Position numbers and translations under genes: made by a program. From Fimenecus sp964527585 (GTDB lineage: Bacteria; Bacillota; Clostridia; Oscillospirales; Acutalibacteraceae): 64,000 bases of DNA. Each line of letters opens with the position of its first letter. Position 1 is the first letter of the stretch. The stretch covers positions 95,251 through 159,250 of the forward strand of contig CAZGPE010000001.1 in the NCBI GenBank assembly GCA_964527585.1, given 5' to 3'. Below the pieces are notes generated by a model that was given only the letters and a program-made list of their open reading frames with translations, searched no databases and was not told the DNA's origin. Positions 43,095 to 51,542 of this stretch are shown here, piece after piece.

Positions 43095-44267
43095 TCATCG
43101 GTTTAGGAACGCTTCCAAATACTTCTGTGCCGAAGCACACAGTTCCTTTGACATCTCATAATTTTCCGCTTGAGAAAGAATACGCAGCGACTGAAAATTT
43201 CTCGACGGCGTTACAAGGACTTTCCCTTCGGGATATTCCAACACGGCAGCCGAATTTTCAACGGCAATACCGTTCTTTTCACATTCGTTTTCAAACTCGG
43301 TTTTGGAAATTCCGTGATTGAAAATTTTTCTCGAAACATAAAATTTCGGCAATTCTTTTGAAAGCACAGCGACATTTTTTCCCGACCGATAAACAACTTT
43401 CAACAGTTTTACGGCAGCAAAGAGCGCATCTTCCGAAAACCTGCAATTTTCCATCGCTTTTATCGTCTGTAATCCCTTCAAATCTTCGGCACTTGAATAC
43501 TTGAAAAAATTCACTGCGTATTTCTTCGCCAACTCTTCAAACACAAACGGAGAATTAACGGGTACCGCTATATCACAGCCGTATTCCGCTTCGTTTTTTA
43601 TGAGGATTGCCGAAATTATATCATGCGAGAGCCACCCGCAATCACGGTGAAACACAGACAGCGAAGTTCCGTCGCCGTTTATCTTAAATGTCATCTCATC
43701 CCCCTGTTTACACTCAATGCGGTACAAACAGTCTTCGAGAACATCCGTTACTTTCTCGTTTTTGCATTTTATGAAGCACGATAATTCGTGAACCGGCACG
43801 GCACAGTTCAGAAGTTCTCTGCGGTACATCATACTTACTCCCTGCATTTGAGAAATCTCTTTACAGTCGGTTATCGGACTGTAAGCGAATTTGCGGTTGC
43901 CGATATAGCTTTCGATTTCGCTTTGTTTTTCAAAAGAAATCGGCAATCCGTATTTGCCGCACACCCTTATCCCGATTTCCGAATTTCTCGTACCGATGAA
44001 AATTCCGCAATCCAATGAGCAAAACTTAACAAGATACCGAAACTGAGCATAAAAACTTTCGGAAAAATCCCATACTCTCGCACCTGCGGCACTCATGGCT
44101 CCCATTATCATATAAGCAACCGCTTTCGAAGCCGATTTTCCGTCCGTTGCAATTCCCGCTTTTTCTCCCAAACCGCTTGATACAAGTGCGATTCCGATTG
44201 ACGACGCTTCATATATGTCAAGGGGTTCACCTTTACGCATTGTCAAACTTATTTCAGACTCCGACAT
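43095..44267 (-). CDS. Phosphohexomutase-like protein without catalytic motifs
   Basis: 390 residues. Overall layout follows alpha-D-phosphohexomutases (phosphoglucomutase, GlmM). The active-site serine loop, normally TASHNP, is GIFIGTRNSEIG at 88-99. The metal loop DGDxDR is reduced to NGDGTSLSVF at 197-206. The sugar-specificity GEESGH is replaced by AMENCRFSED near 272-280, although the following ALFAAVKLLK helix is retained. It is therefore probably a pseudoenzyme with a scaffolding or regulatory role. The ATG at 44267 has GGAGAG upstream. It stands alone between rnj and rnhA. Confidence 0.7.
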   Translation of the reverse strand: MSESEISLTMRKGEPLDIYEASSIGIALVSSGLGEKAGIATDGKSASKAVAYMIMGAMSAAGARVWDFSESFYAQFRYLVKFCSLDCGIFIGTRNSEIGIRVCGKYGLPISFEKQSEIESYIGNRKFAYSPITDCKEISQMQGVSMMYRRELLNCAVPVHELSCFIKCKNEKVTDVLEDCLYRIECKQGDEMTFKINGDGTSLSVFHRDCGWLSHDIISAILIKNEAEYGCDIAVPVNSPFVFEELAKKYAVNFFKYSSAEDLKGLQTIKAMENCRFSEDALFAAVKLLKVVYRSGKNVAVLSKELPKFYVSRKIFNHGISKTEFENECEKNGIAVENSAAVLEYPEGKVLVTPSRNFQSLRILSQAENYEMSKELCASAQKYLEAFLNR

Positions 44268-44331
44268 TTCAATCTCTCCCGTTTTCTTTTATGATATTAT
44301 TGACTTTCGCAGCCGAAATAATCTTTGTGTG

Positions 44332-44360
44332 TTGTAAAAGAGCAAAAAAAATGTTAAAAT
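44332..44360 (+). promoter_or_regulatory. Promoter of rnhA
   Basis: TTGTAA (44332-44337), 17-base spacer, TAAAAT (44355-44360), 35 bases before the ATG. Confidence 0.65.
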
Positions 44361-44394
44361 GTGTTTTAATAATTATTCACGGCGAGGGAGAAAA

Positions 44395-44844
44395 ATGTCA
44401 GAGAGACCTTTTGTTGAAATGTATACGGACGGTGCCTGTTCGGGAAATCCCGGTCCGGGCGGTTGGGGAACGGTACTGCGCTGCAAGGGAACGGAAAAAG
44501 AACTTTCGGGCGGAGAAGCGTTAACCACCAATAACCGTATGGAATTAACCGCCGTCATCGAAGGATTAAAGGCACTTAAACGGCCTTGCGATGTCAGGCT
44601 CACAACCGATTCGAAATATGTCGGAGATGCGATAAAACTCGGCTGGGCTAAATCATGGAGAGCAAACGGCTGGAAAAAGAGCAACAAAAAGCTGGCGCTT
44701 AATCCTGATTTATGGGAAGAATTATTGAATTTGCTTGAAATACACAATGTCGAAATCATTTGGGTAAAAGGTCATAACGGCCATCCCGAAAACGAAAGAT
44801 GCGATAAACTTGCCGTCGAGCAGTCGGCAAAATTTTCAAAATAA
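44395..44844 (+). CDS. rnhA: Ribonuclease HI
   Basis: 149 residues from ATG 44395 with GAGGGAG upstream. The carboxylate set is intact: Asp in MYTDGACSGNPGPGGWG, Glu in NNRMELTAVIEGL, Asp in TTDSKYV, and a final Asp in ENERCDKLA. HNGHPENE includes the catalytic His. It degrades RNA in RNA-DNA hybrids during replication. Its length matches E. coli RNase HI, and the basic handle region WRANGWKKSNKK is present. Confidence 0.97.
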   Translation: MSERPFVEMYTDGACSGNPGPGGWGTVLRCKGTEKELSGGEALTTNNRMELTAVIEGLKALKRPCDVRLTTDSKYVGDAIKLGWAKSWRANGWKKSNKKLALNPDLWEELLNLLEIHNVEIIWVKGHNGHPENERCDKLAVEQSAKFSK

Positions 44845-44852
44845 AAAAACTG

Positions 44853-44882
44853 TTGATTTAACAGTGCCGTTTATGGTATTAT
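44853..44882 (+). promoter_or_regulatory. Promoter of the GPH symporter gene
   Basis: TTGATT (44853-44858), 18-base spacer, TATTAT (44877-44882). A small GTCTGC/GCAGAC hairpin (44896-44910) lies in the short leader. Confidence 0.55.
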
Positions 44883-44931
44883 TAAATGAGTATTCGTCTG
44901 CATAGCAGACATTTGGTTAGGATGTGATACT

Positions 44932-46470
44932 TTGTCAAACTCAGAAGTTATCGTAGCAAACGAAACCGAGCTTGAAAACGAAGTCGAAAAAGAAATCGAA
45001 AAAGCGTCTGCGAGTAACCGCAGATACCTTCGCCCCCGTGAAATCGTGGCTTTTCTTTTAACGACTTTCGGTCAAAAAAACCTCAGCCAGTTCGTTGAGT
45101 CATACAGACAGTTCTTTATGATCAGTTTCCTCGGAATTTCGGGTAAAGCATACGGACTGATTGTTTTCTTCGAATCCATATATGACGCTCTGGACGACTC
45201 GCTTTCGGGTCTCATCATCGACAGAACGAGAACCCGTTGGGGCAGATTGCGTCCGTATATGATACTTACCGTTCCTGTTTGGTCGATAGCGACAATGATG
45301 CTCTTTACGACTCCCGCTTTCCTTACGGGACAAACTCAAAAAGTCATTTGGGCGATCATCGCAATTTTCGCATACAACCTCGGTATGTCATATTTCGGAG
45401 CTTGGAACATTCTTCTTTACAACATTACTCCGAACATTAAAGAGCGTGATAACCTTATTGCGACTTCTAAATTTTTCGAACTTTTCGGCGTATGGATTCC
45501 GTCCCTCGTTCCCGTATTCATCTCTTTGACAAAGGGTAAAGTCGGTATGCAAAGCATCTACACGACTTTTGCGGTTGCAATGGTTATATTTGCGGCGGTT
45601 ACCGCAGTTTACGGTTTCTTCGCAATGCGTGAACGAGTTCCGCTTGCCTCCCGTGAACAAATGCAAGAAATCGGCATTATCGAATCGTTCAAAAACGCTT
45701 TCAAAAACAAGCCGATGTTTGTTTCAGTTATCGCAAACTTCTTCAACAGTTTCAAGGGCGTAGGTTCTTCGACGGAGAGTTTCTTCTGGCTTCACAATAC
45801 GGGAAGCCTCTTCCACGGAACGCTTGCAGGACTGTTTACCGGTCTTCCCAACTATATCATCACCCCTCTCACACCTAAACTTATCCGTAAATTCGGTGCG
45901 AGAAACACGGCTCTCGGAGCGGGTGTGTTCGGCGGTGTGGCTTATACGCTTATGTTTATCATCGGATACAAACCTTTCGGCAGTTACGACGAAACCGTTC
46001 CCTGTATTCTCAATATGGTATACATAACCATTATGCTTACAATCTGCGGACTTCCCAACTGTATTATCCGAGTTTGTCAGGCGGTTTTGCAGGGCGATGT
46101 TTACGATTACAGCGAATGGAAATACGGCGTTCGTAACGAAGCGCTCGTTCAAACCGTAACAAACTACTTCGGAAAACTCGCTACCGCAGTAACAGGACTT
46201 CTTTCCGGTCTTGTAATTACCGTTGTAGGCTATGTCGCTCATACCGATGCTCTCGGTGATGTCATCCGTGAGACTGATCCCAAAGTCCTTAACGGTTTCT
46301 TTGCGGTATTTGCGCTTATGCCCGCTATCGCAAGATTTATGTTCGGTATTTCATGGATATTCTTCCCCGTTCACGGCGAATTCAAAGAGAAGATGCTTCA
46401 AGACCTTGAAGAGAGAAGATCTCAAAGAGTTAACGAAATCGAAGACACTCAAACCGAATCCGAAGAATAA
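44932..46470 (+). CDS. GPH-type MFS sugar symporter
   Basis: 512 residues with about twelve membrane segments. Residues 1-40 are a cytoplasmic acidic leader. FESIYDALDDSLSGLIIDRTRTRWGRLRPYM near 78-108 is the hallmark of glycoside-pentoside-hexuronide:cation symporters (MelB/XynB type). It likely takes up an oligosaccharide or glycoside with H+ or Na+. No glycosidase neighbours it, so the substrate cannot be named. The start is TTG 44932, with AGGATGTGA upstream and no alternative ATG. It has its own promoter and terminator. Confidence 0.88.
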   Translation: MSNSEVIVANETELENEVEKEIEKASASNRRYLRPREIVAFLLTTFGQKNLSQFVESYRQFFMISFLGISGKAYGLIVFFESIYDALDDSLSGLIIDRTRTRWGRLRPYMILTVPVWSIATMMLFTTPAFLTGQTQKVIWAIIAIFAYNLGMSYFGAWNILLYNITPNIKERDNLIATSKFFELFGVWIPSLVPVFISLTKGKVGMQSIYTTFAVAMVIFAAVTAVYGFFAMRERVPLASREQMQEIGIIESFKNAFKNKPMFVSVIANFFNSFKGVGSSTESFFWLHNTGSLFHGTLAGLFTGLPNYIITPLTPKLIRKFGARNTALGAGVFGGVAYTLMFIIGYKPFGSYDETVPCILNMVYITIMLTICGLPNCIIRVCQAVLQGDVYDYSEWKYGVRNEALVQTVTNYFGKLATAVTGLLSGLVITVVGYVAHTDALGDVIRETDPKVLNGFFAVFALMPAIARFMFGISWIFFPVHGEFKEKMLQDLEERRSQRVNEIEDTQTESEE

Positions 46471-46485
46471 CTCTTATAAAAAATC

Positions 46486-46515
46486 AAGCCATCGGAATTT
46501 TCCGATGGCTTTTTT
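46486..46515. terminator. Bidirectional terminator between the symporter and clpC
   Basis: AAGCCATCGG / CCGATGGCTT stem with a six-base loop and six T on the plus strand. The A run on the other side can serve the ctsR operon. Confidence 0.88.
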
Positions 46516-46523
46516 CGTTGTGT

Positions 46524-48962
46524 TTATTCGATTTTCTCTTTGAATTCGAATTTACCGTCCGAGGCATCGCAAATATAACTCTTGCCTTTTACAACATTGC
46601 CCGACAGCATTTCTTCTGACAGTAAGTTCTCGATTTTGCTTTGAATCGCTCTTTTCAAAGGTCTTGCTCCGTAAACCTCGTCAAATCCCGCATCGGCAAC
46701 TTCGCTTACTGCGTTTTCGGTAAACTCAACCGAGATTCCGAGTTCGTCAACTCTCTTTTTAAGTTCGTTTAACAAATTTACGGCAATTTTCTTAATATCG
46801 TCTTTTTCAAGTCTGTCAAACACGATTATATCGTCTATTCGGTTAAGGAATTCGGGTCTGAAGGTCTTTTTCAATTCGTTCATTACCGATTCGGTAATTT
46901 TTTCTTTTTCGTTTTTACGGCTGTTTTCACCGTTTGCAAAACCGAAAGCGGATGATTTTTGTGTAATAAGTTTCGCTCCGACATTCGAAGTCATTATAAT
47001 AACACTGTTTTTGAAATCAACCCGTCTGCCTTGAGAATCCGTTAAAATTCCGTCATCGAGGATTTGCAAAAGCATATTGAATACATCGGGATGTGCTTTT
47101 TCGATTTCATCGAAAAGAACAACCGAATAGGGTTTTCTTCTGATTTTTTCCGTAAGCTGTCCGCCCTCTTCATATCCGACATAACCGGGAGGCGAACCTA
47201 CAAGACGGGAAACCGTATGCTTCTCCATATATTCCGACATATCAAGACGAATCATTGCATTTTCATCACCGAACAAAGACTGCGCAAGAGTCTTGCAAAG
47301 TTCGGTTTTTCCGACACCCGTCGGGCCTAAGAAAATAAACGAACCGATAGGCTTTTTAGGATCTTTAAGTCCCGTTCTTGATCTTCTTATCGCCCTTGAA
47401 ACCGCCGTTACCGCTTCATCCTGTCCGATAATCCTCGAATGAAGTTCTTTTTCGAGATTGAGAAGTCTTTCGCTCTCCTGCTGAGTAAGTTGCGAAAGGG
47501 GAACTCCCGTCCAAAGAGAAACTATTTCGGCAATTTCTTTTGAAGTTACTTCGTCCTTGCTTCTTCCTGCCTGATTTCTCCATTTTTCTTTTTTCTCTTC
47601 GAGTTCGGAAAGAATTTCTTTTTCTTCATCACGAAGTTTTGCCGCAAGTTCAAAATCCTGCGAATTTACGGCACTGAGTTTTTCCGCTTCGGCATCTTTT
47701 CGGCGCTTTTCAAGTTCCTGTAATTCCGGAGGCTCTGTAAAGGTGCGAAGCCTTACTCTTGAAGCCGCTTCGTCAATGAGATCTATTGCTTTGTCGGGTA
47801 AATATCTGTCCGATATATATCTTACGGATAACTCAACCGCTTCTTTGATTGCGGAGTCGGAAATTTTAACCTTATGGTGAGCCTCATACTTATCTCTGAG
47901 ACCTTTCAAAATCTCAACCGCTTCTTCTTTCGAAGGTTCATCTACGGTTACGGGCTGAAATCTTCTTTCAAGCGCCGCATCTTTTTCGATATTTTTTCTG
48001 TATTCCTCGATTGTAGTCGCACCGATAACCTGCAACTCTCCCCTTGCGAGAGAAGGTTTGAGTATATTGGCGGCATCGACCGCACCTTCGGCGCTGCCCG
48101 TTCCGATAAGCGTATGCACCTCATCAATAAAAAGCACAATGTCCGGAGAAGCTTTAACTTCGTCGATAACTTTCTTTATGCGTTCTTCGAAATCTCCCCT
48201 GTACTTTGTTCCCGCAACCATACTTGTCAAATCAAGCGAAACTATCCTTTTGTTTTTCAGCGTTTCCGGAACTTCTCCCGAAACAACTTTAAGTGCCAAA
48301 CCTTCGGCAATTGCCGTTTTGCCGACACCGGGTTCACCGATAAGGCAGGGATTGTTTTTCGTTCTTCTCGATAAAATTTGAATAACTCTCTCGATTTCAT
48401 CGTGCCGTCCGATAACGGGATCTATTTTTCCCTGCCGTGCAAGATCGGTAAGATCTCTTGAAAATTGGCTTAAAGTATCTGACGAAGCGGAAGAATTGCC
48501 GTTTTTTCCGTCAGGCGAAGACGAAGACATAAGTTTTTTGGAAATGTCTCCCGCAATATTTTGCGATGAAACTCCCGCACGGGATAAAATCTGATATGCA
48601 TAACATGAATCATCGTTTACAATCGCAAGCAAAAGATGTTCTGTACCGGCAAGAGAATATCCCATTCTTCCCGCAAGATAAATCGCACTCTCTATAATTT
48701 TTTTACTTCTCGGAGTAAAGTCTTCCGCTCCGAGTTGAGTGGGAATTCCGACTCCGACTGTCTGTTTAATATATTCCTGCGCATCGTCAAAGCGTATTTT
48801 CCTTGTTGACAAAACAACGCCCGCAACGGTTGAAGTATCCGACAGAAGTCCCAAAAGCAAGTGTTCGCTTCCGATATAAGTGTGTCCTAAATCTTCGGCA
48901 CATTCAACCGCCTTGTTGAGTGCCTTATTCGCTTTTTCGGTAAATCCCGTAAACTTAAACAT
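46524..48962 (-). CDS. clpC: ClpC-type AAA+ unfoldase
   Basis: 812 residues. Two N-terminal Clp repeats (1-145), AAA1 with GEPGVGKTAIAEGLA near 207, a linker M-domain with a UVR-like segment near 425-450, then AAA2 with GPTGVGKTELCKTLAQ near 545. GARPLKRAIQ lies near the C-terminus. ClpC unfolds substrates, including McsB-phosphorylated proteins, and feeds them to ClpP. It is the last gene of the ctsR operon, 65 bases after mcsB with a GC hairpin between. Confidence 0.97.
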   Translation of the reverse strand: MFKFTGFTEKANKALNKAVECAEDLGHTYIGSEHLLLGLLSDTSTVAGVVLSTRKIRFDDAQEYIKQTVGVGIPTQLGAEDFTPRSKKIIESAIYLAGRMGYSLAGTEHLLLAIVNDDSCYAYQILSRAGVSSQNIAGDISKKLMSSSSPDGKNGNSSASSDTLSQFSRDLTDLARQGKIDPVIGRHDEIERVIQILSRRTKNNPCLIGEPGVGKTAIAEGLALKVVSGEVPETLKNKRIVSLDLTSMVAGTKYRGDFEERIKKVIDEVKASPDIVLFIDEVHTLIGTGSAEGAVDAANILKPSLARGELQVIGATTIEEYRKNIEKDAALERRFQPVTVDEPSKEEAVEILKGLRDKYEAHHKVKISDSAIKEAVELSVRYISDRYLPDKAIDLIDEAASRVRLRTFTEPPELQELEKRRKDAEAEKLSAVNSQDFELAAKLRDEEKEILSELEEKKEKWRNQAGRSKDEVTSKEIAEIVSLWTGVPLSQLTQQESERLLNLEKELHSRIIGQDEAVTAVSRAIRRSRTGLKDPKKPIGSFIFLGPTGVGKTELCKTLAQSLFGDENAMIRLDMSEYMEKHTVSRLVGSPPGYVGYEEGGQLTEKIRRKPYSVVLFDEIEKAHPDVFNMLLQILDDGILTDSQGRRVDFKNSVIIMTSNVGAKLITQKSSAFGFANGENSRKNEKEKITESVMNELKKTFRPEFLNRIDDIIVFDRLEKDDIKKIAVNLLNELKKRVDELGISVEFTENAVSEVADAGFDEVYGARPLKRAIQSKIENLLSEEMLSGNVVKGKSYICDASDGKFEFKEKIE

Positions 48963-48991
48963 AACACATCATCCTTTCATTTTATAAAACA

Positions 48992-49012
48992 GGCGGAGAT
49001 CAAATCTCCGCC
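48992..49012 (-). promoter_or_regulatory. Hairpin between mcsB and clpC
   Basis: GGCGGAGAT / ATCTCCGCC nine-bp perfect stem with a three-base loop. On the minus strand it is followed by TGTTTT, a weak T run. It could be a partial terminator or an mRNA processing/stability element. Confidence 0.55.
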
Positions 49013-49027
49013 TTACCGTTAAGTAGT

Positions 49028-50029
49028 TTACAGCCTTTCCCTGACAATTTTCGCACGCTCGACATCACGCTCTGCCAAAGAGAGTGTCTTGCCTACAAAT
49101 GCGTTTATCGTTGCAGGCTGCATTGATACCATAAGTTCGTTTATCGTTTTCAAATCGGTATTTATCATTCCGCTTACCGCACCGAAGCGAACTTTGGAGA
49201 TTAAATTCATAAATTCTTTTGTATCTAATATTCTTGCCGATTTAAGCGTTCCGTATGCTCTGAAAACCGCATCTTCCGTTTCGAGAGTGTTTGACATTTC
49301 CGCTCTTGCCGAACGCTCCTGCGCCGCCAATTGCAAAGTAATCGTTTTAAGGTTATCAATAGCCGATTTTTCGCTTATTCCAAGCGAAACCTGATTGCTT
49401 AACTGATAAAGATCGCCCATTGCCGATGTGCCTTCTCCGTAAGCGCCTCTTATTGTAAGACCGAGTTTTGAAACAGTTGATGCGAGAGTTCCGATTTGAC
49501 CTTTTTGGGTTAACGCCGGTAAATGAAGCATTACCGATGCTCTCATTCCGGTTCCGAGATTTGTCGGACACTGAGTGAGATAACCGAGTCTTTCGTCAAA
49601 TGCGAATTCAAGCGATTCGTTAATTTCGGAATCTATTTTATCTGCAAGTTCATACGCCTCGGCAAGCGCAAGTCCCGACTTCATAACCTGAAGTCTGATA
49701 TGATCCTCTTCGCAAAGCATAATACTGACATCTTCGTTTTCAGACATTAAAAGCGCTCTTGCATCCGAATTCGATGCAAATTCCGGACTTATAAGATGTC
49801 TTTCGGCAAGAGAAACTATTTCCGAACGGGTAAGCGTTTTAAGTTCGGTGTAATTAAGATTTTCTTTTCCCTTAAGAGAATCCCTGATTTTTTCATTAAC
49901 TTCTACTTTACTCTTGTTATCAAGTCTGGACGGAAACGGATACTGTGCAAGATTTCTCGCAAGCCTTATTCTTGTTGAAATAACAATATCGTTGTGGTCG
50001 CCTTCCCCGATATACCATTTACCGCTCAT
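49028..50029 (-). CDS. mcsB: Protein-arginine kinase McsB
   Basis: 333 residues of phosphagen-kinase fold. VISTRIRLARNLAQYPFPSR near 17 is the N-terminal nucleotide-binding arginine segment. CPTNLGTGMRASVMLHLPAL near 155 and RGAYGEGTSAMGDLYQLSNQ near 195 are catalytic segments. McsB phosphorylates arginines, including CtsR, and marks proteins for ClpCP. It begins one base after the mcsA stop. The length is slightly short of Bacillus McsB (363), with the C-terminus ending soon after the kinase fold. Confidence 0.95.
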   Translation of the reverse strand: MSGKWYIGEGDHNDIVISTRIRLARNLAQYPFPSRLDNKSKVEVNEKIRDSLKGKENLNYTELKTLTRSEIVSLAERHLISPEFASNSDARALLMSENEDVSIMLCEEDHIRLQVMKSGLALAEAYELADKIDSEINESLEFAFDERLGYLTQCPTNLGTGMRASVMLHLPALTQKGQIGTLASTVSKLGLTIRGAYGEGTSAMGDLYQLSNQVSLGISEKSAIDNLKTITLQLAAQERSARAEMSNTLETEDAVFRAYGTLKSARILDTKEFMNLISKVRFGAVSGMINTDLKTINELMVSMQPATINAFVGKTLSLAERDVERAKIVRERL

Positions 50030-50030
50030 C

Positions 50031-50528
50031 TTACTTTTCCTCGCTTTCCAATTCTTTTATCTTATCCCGAAGTTCAGCCGCCTTTTCATAATCCTGCTTT
50101 TCAACTGCTGACTGAAGTTCTTCTTTCAATGTTTCTATTTCGTTCTTTTTTACGCCGATATTAAGCGAATTCGGAATCTTTCCTTCGTGGTGAGTCCGTC
50201 CGTGAATTCTTTCAAGCGACGGCAAAAGTTTGTCGTAAAATGTCGAATAGCAATCCGAACATCCGATTTTTCCGCTTCGTACAATATCACCGAATGTACT
50301 TCCGCATTTTTCGCATCTGAGTGTTCTTGCGCTAAGCGATGCCATTGTAGGTTCGGAGAAAAACGAGCTTAACATATCCGAAAAATTAAATCCGAAATCT
50401 GAAAAAACTCCGTCATATCCGAGACTTTTCGCACAGTCCGAACAAAGATGTGCTTCTGCGGCTTCGCCGTTCACGATTCTCTTTATATGAGTTGTAGCCT
50501 CATTTTTTTTACAGTTCTGACACAACAT
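50031..50528 (-). CDS. mcsA: McsA, zinc-finger activator of McsB
   Basis: 165 residues. Four CxxC pairs are visible (MLCQNCKK, LCSDCAK, RCEKCGS, GCSDCYS), forming two zinc sites, and a C-terminal UVR motif (ESLKEELQSAVEKQDYEKAAELRDKI-like) ends the protein. McsA activates the arginine kinase McsB and tethers CtsR. It lies 13 bases after ctsR and one base before mcsB. Confidence 0.95.
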   Translation of the reverse strand: MLCQNCKKNEATTHIKRIVNGEAAEAHLCSDCAKSLGYDGVFSDFGFNFSDMLSSFFSEPTMASLSARTLRCEKCGSTFGDIVRSGKIGCSDCYSTFYDKLLPSLERIHGRTHHEGKIPNSLNIGVKKNEIETLKEELQSAVEKQDYEKAAELRDKIKELESEEK

Positions 50529-50541
50529 ATTTATCTCTCCT

Positions 50542-50994
50542 TTAATTCATTGTACTTAAGAGCATCTGCTTAAACATTGAAGCTCTTAATTTATTCTTGT
50601 ATTCATCGGGCAGTTCTCTTAAAACCTTGTCCGATACTGCGGTTACGATAAGTTTTGCCTGTTCATCCGTAAGGAGTCCTCTGTCGAGAAGATTGATTAT
50701 GTTTGCTTTGCAGGTCTTTTCGTCAACACTTGTGCCGATAGAATTTATTAAATGCATTTTCAGTGTTGAGAGGTCGTATTGGGCTCTTGTAATTCTGATA
50801 TATCCCCCGCCGCCTCTCTGACTTTCGACGATATAACCCCGTTCCGGTGTAAAGCGTGATGAAATAACATAATTTATCTGACTCGGTACACAGCCTATAC
50901 GCTCGGCAAGATCGTTCCTGCGTATTTCCGCACTCATTCCGTCATTTTCAAGCATTTCGATTATCATATTCGCTATTTCTTTACTGAGATTCAT
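50542..50994 (-). CDS. ctsR: Class III heat-shock repressor CtsR
   Basis: 150 residues. An N-terminal winged helix begins LSKEIANMIIEMLENDGM, and the Gly-rich wing SQRGGGGYIRITRA is the DNA-contact tetraglycine loop that also senses temperature. The C-terminal domain is four helices. CtsR represses its own operon and clp genes. Two perfect CtsR boxes flank the promoter at 51017-51091, so autoregulation is clear from sequence. The ATG at 50994 has AGAGGCG upstream. Confidence 0.97.
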   Translation of the reverse strand: MNLSKEIANMIIEMLENDGMSAEIRRNDLAERIGCVPSQINYVISSRFTPERGYIVESQRGGGGYIRITRAQYDLSTLKMHLINSIGTSVDEKTCKANIINLLDRGLLTDEQAKLIVTAVSDKVLRELPDEYKNKLRASMFKQMLLSTMN

Positions 50995-51016
50995 TTGTTT
51001 ATCGCCTCTTTTTGAC

Positions 51017-51033
51017 TTTGACTTTCTTTGACC
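51017..51033 (-). promoter_or_regulatory. CtsR operator box 1 (downstream of the promoter)
   Basis: Minus-strand GGTCAAA GAA AGTCAAA, a direct heptad repeat matching the CtsR consensus RGTCAAA-N3-RGTCAAA. It lies between the -10 and the ctsR ATG. Confidence 0.9.
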
Positions 51034-51045
51034 TTTATGTTTATA

Positions 51046-51073
51046 ATTATAGCCCCGTTTAGCCGTAGGTCAA
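51046..51073 (-). promoter_or_regulatory. Promoter of the ctsR operon
   Basis: Minus-strand TTGACC (51068-51073), 16-base spacer, TATAAT (51046-51051). It is bracketed by two CtsR boxes. Confidence 0.8.
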
Positions 51074-51074
51074 A

Positions 51075-51091
51075 GGTCAAAAATGGTCAAA
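51075..51091 (+). promoter_or_regulatory. CtsR operator box 2 (upstream, opposite orientation)
   Basis: Plus-strand GGTCAAA AAT GGTCAAA, a perfect heptad pair, with an extra GGTCAAA at 51068-51074 overlapping the -35. The stop codon of a small minus-strand gene (51087-51089) lies within it. Confidence 0.88.
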
Positions 51092-51257
51092 TATTTTCGT
51101 TTTCACGATTAAACAAGGTGTTTTCTTCGATTTTTTCGTTTTTTCTTCGATTTTTGAAAGTTGTCTTTTCAACATCATATACTGTTATTTCTCCGTAAGG
51201 ATCAGCGCAAATTTCAAGCGGAAAGTCAAATTCCCCGTCATATTCTCCGTTTATCAT
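51087..51257 (-). CDS. Small protein of 56 residues upstream of ctsR
   Basis: ATG 51257 with AGGAG eight bases upstream. The frame MINGEYDGEFDFPLEICADP continues with YGEITVYDVEKTTF and a Lys/Glu/Asn-rich tail, ending in TGA inside the distal CtsR box. Codon use and the good ribosome site support translation. The protein is acidic in its first half and charged in its tail, with no membrane segment. I recognise no family. It may be read into ctsR from its own upstream promoter, which would bypass part of CtsR control. Confidence 0.6.
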   Translation of the reverse strand: MINGEYDGEFDFPLEICADPYGEITVYDVEKTTFKNRRKNEKIEENTLFNRENENI

Positions 51258-51381
51258 AATTCGTTCTCCTGTTTTTCTTTTTTTATATTTTATGCCTAAT
51301 AAATAAATTTAATTCAATTTTCGAACACATTTTAACTTTTTTCATAGTATGTAATGAAGAACAACGAAGGGAGGCAACAAA

Positions 51382-51492
51382 ATGGGATTTTTCAATAACA
51401 ATAACAACAGTCTCTTGATTCTCATTATCATAATCATTTTACTTGCTGATAACGGTAATGACTGCGGATGCAACAGATCCGGTTGCTGCTAA
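51382..51492 (+). CDS. Small membrane peptide of 36 residues, Cys-rich tail
   Basis: ATG 51382 with GGGAGG nine bases upstream. The sequence is MGFFNNNNN, a run of about ten Leu/Ile residues, then DNGNDCGCNRSGCC with four cysteines before TAA. It resembles the short hydrophobic, Asn/Gly/Cys-rich proteins (YjcZ-like) made in Firmicute spores, but similarity is by composition only. Divergent from the 56-residue gene and convergent with the rnf operon. Confidence 0.6.
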   Translation: MGFFNNNNNSLLILIIIIILLADNGNDCGCNRSGCC

Positions 51493-51496
51493 ACAA

Positions 51497-51526
51497 CAAA
51501 AGGCTGTCATCGGGTGATGACAGCCT
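51497..51526 (-). terminator. Terminator of the rnf operon
   Basis: AGGCTGTCATC / GATGACAGCCT 11-bp stem with loop of four. The minus-strand tail is TTTTGTTG. It also follows the small plus-strand gene. Confidence 0.8.
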
Positions 51527-51542
51527 GATTTGTGTTAAGTTT

